From the NCBI GenBank assembly GCA_043744175.1, contig JAYTVD010000065.1:1-26425 (forward strand): a stretch of 26,425 nucleotides of DNA, given 5' to 3'. The notes below the pieces were generated by a model. That model made no database searches. It was not told where the DNA came from and saw only the letters and a program-made list of their open reading frames with translations. Positions 23,498 to 26,425 of the stretch are shown one piece after another; the stretch's first letter is position 1, and every line of letters begins with the position of its first letter. The DNA comes from JANMEX01 sp043744175 (GTDB taxonomy: Bacteria; Pseudomonadota; Alphaproteobacteria; Rhizobiales; Rhizobiaceae). The translations under genes were made by a program, and so were the position numbers.

Positions 23498-25409
23498 AAG
23501 AATTGAGACGCAGTATATAGTCTTCTACTTCTTTCGCAAGGTTTACGACATCATTGCCCACGGTTGTGAGATGTATCTCCGGATTTTCCGGTGCTTCATA
23601 GGGCGAATCCAGCCCCGTGAAATTTTTAATCTCACCGCGCAAGGCCTTGGCATAGAGACCCTTCGGGTCACGGGCCGCGCAGTCTTCAAACGGCGTATCG
23701 ACAAACACTTCGATAAACTCGCCCTTTGGCATCAAATCGCGCACGCCCTGACGTTCGGCTTTGAATGGCGAAATGAACGAGACGAGCACGATGAGCCCTG
23801 CGTCAGCCATGAGCTTTGCCACTTCGCCCACGCGGCGGATGTTTTCTACGCGGTCTTCTTCGGTGAAGCCCAAATCGCGATTGAGACCGTGGCGGATGTT
23901 ATCGCCATCAAGAATATACGTGTGCTTACCGCGTGAATGCAGGCGCTTTTCAACGATGTTAGCAATCGTGGATTTACCCGAACCTGACAGGCCCGTGAAC
24001 CAAACAATGGCCGGCTTTTGCAGCTTTTGCTCGGCGCGGGCTTCCTTGGTGATTTCCAGTGATTGCAGATGAATGTTGGATGCGCGGCGAAGCGAATGCT
24101 CAATCATGCCAGCGCCAGCTGTAGCATTGGTCACGCGGTCAATCAGGATAAACGCGCCAGTCGCACGGTTTTCGCCATAGGCATCAAATGCCAGTGGCGA
24201 TTGGGTGGAGATATTCACCTCACCCACTTCGTTCATTTCCAGCGTCTTGGCTTTTTCCTGAGCAAAGCTATTCACATCAATGCGGTGCTTGAGCGCCGAA
24301 ACGGTGGCGACCACTTGATCGGTTTCCGTGCGCAGCAAGTACGAGCGGCCAGGAATAAGCGCATGTTCATCGAACCAGACAATGTTGGCGGCGAACTGGT
24401 CCGACACTTCAGGACGCGCGTCTGCGGCCACCAGCATGTTGCCGCGCGAGACCTCCACTTCGTCTTCCAGAACAATAGTGATGGCTTCGCCTTCAATAGC
24501 GTCGCGCTGATCACCATCCATTGAGACAATGCGCTTTACCTTTGAGGTTCGGCCAGATTTGGCCACAGCAACGGTATCGCCAACGGCAATGCGGCCTGAT
24601 GCGACAGTTCCCGCAAAACCCCGGAAATCCAAATTTGGACGGTTGACATATTGCACCGGCAGGCGGAACGGCAGCTCTTGTAGGCCCTCGACAATCTGAA
24701 CAGTTTCCAGATATTCCAGCAAGTTCGGGCCGTGATACCACGGCATTTTTTCAGACTTAATCGTCACGTTGTCGCCATAGCGGGCGGACATAGGGATTGC
24801 CTGAATTGTCTTAAACTTCAATAGCTTGGCTATTTCGGCATAATCAGCAACGATCTGGTCAAAGACGGCTTGCGAATAACCGACCAAGTCGATCTTATTC
24901 ACAGCCAGCACAATGTTCTTGATGCCGAGCAACGAGGCGATGAACGAGTGGCGGCGGGTTTGTTGCAAAAGACCTTGGCGCGCATCGACCAGCACGACGG
25001 CTACATCGGCAGTGGAAGCGCCGGTAGCCATATTGCGGGTATATTGAATGTGGCCCGGCGTATCAGCCACGATGAACTTGCGCTTTGGCGTCGCGAAAAA
25101 GCGGTAGGCGACATCGATGGTGATGCCCTGCTCGCGCTCGGCCTCAAGTCCATCCACCAGCAGAGCAAAGTCGATGTTGTCGCCGTCGGTGCCGTGCTTT
25201 TTGCTATCGCGTTCGAGGGTTGCCAACTGGTCTTCAAAAATCAACTTGGTGTCATAAAGCAGACGGCCAATCAGTGTGGACTTGCCATCATCGACCGAGC
25301 CGCACGTCAAAAAGCGCAGCAGCGATTTGTTTTCCTGCTCGGCCAAAAACTGCGCGACTTCAGGATTTTCCGCGTAAGACTTAACGGACGTCTTCAAAAC
25401 AGCGCTCAT
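23478..25409 (-). CDS. cysNC: CysN-CysC fusion: sulfate adenylyltransferase GTPase subunit with APS kinase
   Basis: Bifunctional sulfate-activation enzyme of 643 residues. The N-terminal CysN part is an EF-Tu-like GTPase with P-loop GSVDDGKST (about 37-45), DTPGHIQYTRNM and NKID, followed by two beta-barrel domains; it drives the ATP sulfurylase reaction with CysD. From about residue 460 is the CysC part, an APS kinase with P-loop GLSGSGKST (about 473-481), DGDNIRHGLNRDLGF and FISPF, which turns APS into PAPS. The fusion is known as NodQ/CysNC in rhizobia and others. The ATG at 25409 overlaps the cysD stop (TGATG) and has GAGGGG upstream; a TTG one codon earlier is possible. Its end overlaps cysQ. 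Confidence 0.95.
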   Translation of the reverse strand: MSAVLKTSVKSYAENPEVAQFLAEQENKSLLRFLTCGSVDDGKSTLIGRLLYDTKLIFEDQLATLERDSKKHGTDGDNIDFALLVDGLEAEREQGITIDVAYRFFATPKRKFIVADTPGHIQYTRNMATGASTADVAVVLVDARQGLLQQTRRHSFIASLLGIKNIVLAVNKIDLVGYSQAVFDQIVADYAEIAKLLKFKTIQAIPMSARYGDNVTIKSEKMPWYHGPNLLEYLETVQIVEGLQELPFRLPVQYVNRPNLDFRGFAGTVASGRIAVGDTVAVAKSGRTSKVKRIVSMDGDQRDAIEGEAITIVLEDEVEVSRGNMLVAADARPEVSDQFAANIVWFDEHALIPGRSYLLRTETDQVVATVSALKHRIDVNSFAQEKAKTLEMNEVGEVNISTQSPLAFDAYGENRATGAFILIDRVTNATAGAGMIEHSLRRASNIHLQSLEITKEARAEQKLQKPAIVWFTGLSGSGKSTIANIVEKRLHSRGKHTYILDGDNIRHGLNRDLGFTEEDRVENIRRVGEVAKLMADAGLIVLVSFISPFKAERQGVRDLMPKGEFIEVFVDTPFEDCAARDPKGLYAKALRGEIKNFTGLDSPYEAPENPEIHLTTVGNDVVNLAKEVEDYILRLNSYDDFAI

Positions 25410-26317
25410 CAAAAATACCCCTCGCGCTTTTTCTTTTCCATCGATCCCGCTTCGTCTTTATCAATCATGCGGCCTTGGCGTTCGGAAGTTTTGGCGACCA
25501 GCATTTCTTGTACAATCGCGCCCAAATCTGCGGCGTCACTGTCAATTGCACCTGTCAACGGATAGCAGCCAAGGGTACGGAAGCGCACCATGCGGTTTTG
25601 AATTTCTTCGCCATCGCGCAGCTTCATGCGGTCATCATCGACCATAATCATCATGCCGTCGCGCTCCACGATCGGGCGCTTGGCAGCAAAGTAAAGAGGC
25701 ACAATCGGGATATCTTCTTGCAAAATATATTGCCAAATATCCAGCTCCGTCCAATTTGAAATTGGAAACACGCGGATGCTTTCGCCCTTGTTGACGCGGG
25801 TGTTATAAATTTTCCACATTTCAGGGCGCTGGCTTTTCGGATCCCAGCCGTGCTGCGCGTTGCGGAATGAGAAAATGCGCTCCTTAGCGCGGGATTTTTC
25901 TTCGTCACGGCGCGCGCCGCCGAAGGCTGCATCAAAACCATATTTATTGAGCGCTTGGCGCAGCGATTGCGTCTTCATAATATCAGTATGAACGCTGGAA
26001 CCATGGTCAAACGGGTTGATGCCCGCGGCAACGCCTTCCTGATTGATGTGCACGAGCAGATCAATGCCAAGGCGCTTTGCCGTCTCATCGCGAAACGTGA
26101 TCATGTCTTTGAACTTAAATGTCGAATCAACATGCAGAAACGGAAACGGTGGCTTGGCAGGAAAAAACGCCTTCATCGCCAAGTGCAGCATCACAGCGCT
26201 ATCTTTGCCAACCGAATACAGCATCACCGGCTTTTCAAAATTCGCCGCCACTTCACGGAAAATATGGATCGCTTCCGCTTCCAAGCGCTTCAAATGGGTA
26301 AGATTTCGACTGCTCAT
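25409..26317 (-). CDS. cysD: CysD, sulfate adenylyltransferase small subunit
   Basis: Catalytic subunit of ATP sulfurylase, 302 residues, forming APS from sulfate and ATP together with CysN. It is a PP-loop ATPase of the PAPS-reductase fold, with SVGKDSAVMLHLAMKAF (about 36-52) as the pyrophosphate loop, and ends with the family-typical KKKREGYF. AGGAAG sits 4 bases before the ATG. It is the first gene of the operon seen here; cysNC starts within its stop codon. NodP is the equivalent name where the product serves Nod-factor sulfation, but nothing here points to nodulation. Confidence 0.95.
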   Translation of the reverse strand: MSSRNLTHLKRLEAEAIHIFREVAANFEKPVMLYSVGKDSAVMLHLAMKAFFPAKPPFPFLHVDSTFKFKDMITFRDETAKRLGIDLLVHINQEGVAAGINPFDHGSSVHTDIMKTQSLRQALNKYGFDAAFGGARRDEEKSRAKERIFSFRNAQHGWDPKSQRPEMWKIYNTRVNKGESIRVFPISNWTELDIWQYILQEDIPIVPLYFAAKRPIVERDGMMIMVDDDRMKLRDGEEIQNRMVRFRTLGCYPLTGAIDSDAADLGAIVQEMLVAKTSERQGRMIDKDEAGSMEKKKREGYF

Positions 26318-26425
26318 GCTACTTCCTGGCGCGCCTCACTAAGATGCGCAAATTTCAGCCGCCGGAGGACGACCTCTCAAGTTGGTTTGATTTACCACTT
26401 GGCGCGGGTGGGGTTACAGGTTCAC
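26318..26425. other. Unassigned edge sequence upstream of cysD
   Basis: Two open stretches reach the window edge. On the minus strand a frame stops at 26355-26357 and could be the end of an upstream gene. On the plus strand an ATG at 26344 opens a 27-codon frame without a ribosome-binding site. Neither is recognised. I see no clear cysD promoter. Confidence 0.25.

Noticed and set aside
26344..26425. Plus-strand ORF divergent from cysD
   Set aside because: No ribosome-binding site, only 27 codons visible, and no recognisable family; the opposite strand is equally open.
1..26425. Mobile elements, CRISPR arrays, tRNA or rRNA genes
   Set aside because: No transposase, integrase, regularly spaced repeats or structural RNA signatures were found by reading both strands.

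Overview
This window looks like chromosomal DNA from an alphaproteobacterium, most likely in the Hyphomicrobiales (Rhizobiales). That placement rests on gene content: a SmoEFGK-MtlK polyol operon with a SmoC regulator, a MocD/MocE-type pair, a fused CysN-CysC next to CysD and CysQ, a Fur-family Zur divergent from a zinc ABC transporter, and a DmdB-type acyl-CoA ligase. The ligase and the moderate GC content would suit a marine relative, but this is inference. I see no phage, insertion sequence, CRISPR array, rRNA or tRNA gene. Coding density is high, with many start/stop overlaps.

Left part (1-11.3 kb). A 5'-truncated MocD-like membrane oxygenase/desaturase and a MocE-family Rieske ferredoxin read rightwards. 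They converge on a long leftward polyol operon. In transcription order this operon is: candidate promoter (about 11232-11261), a 7-codon leader ORF, an unrecognised 48-aa protein, a HAD phosphatase, the SmoC-like regulator, SmoE binding protein, SmoF and SmoG permeases, SmoK ATPase, mannitol-type dehydrogenase, and finally a 759-aa protein joining a second HAD phosphatase to an FGGY sugar kinase. Together these would import a polyol, oxidise it to a ketose and phosphorylate it. Intergenic hairpins and palindromes sit at several junctions and may set the expression of individual genes.

Middle part (11.3-18.6 kb). A DmdB-like acyl-CoA ligase, a FIST-domain sensor and a soluble hybrid histidine kinase form a rightward unit. 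It meets a leftward LuxR/NarL-type response regulator tail to tail. FIST plus hybrid kinase is the arrangement of the NosP/NahK nitric-oxide sensing pairs. Divergent from the response regulator, across an intergenic region holding a CATAC-N6-GTATG palindrome, are a secreted creatininase-like protein and a secreted YVTN beta-propeller with two Cys motifs and a Met-rich linker. Sensor, kinase, regulator and these two exported proteins are the best candidate here for a poorly described system.

Right part (18.6-26.4 kb). A YjbE/TerC-family membrane protein is followed by convergent zur. Zur is divergent from znuC-znuB-znuA, and two near-identical palindromes (TGTAAT-N3-ATTACA core) lie between them as Zur boxes. 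ZnuC carries an unusual His-rich tail. A nested hairpin element separates znuA from the leftward sulfate-activation operon cysD-cysNC-cysQ, whose genes overlap. The last 108 bases hold no gene I can assign.
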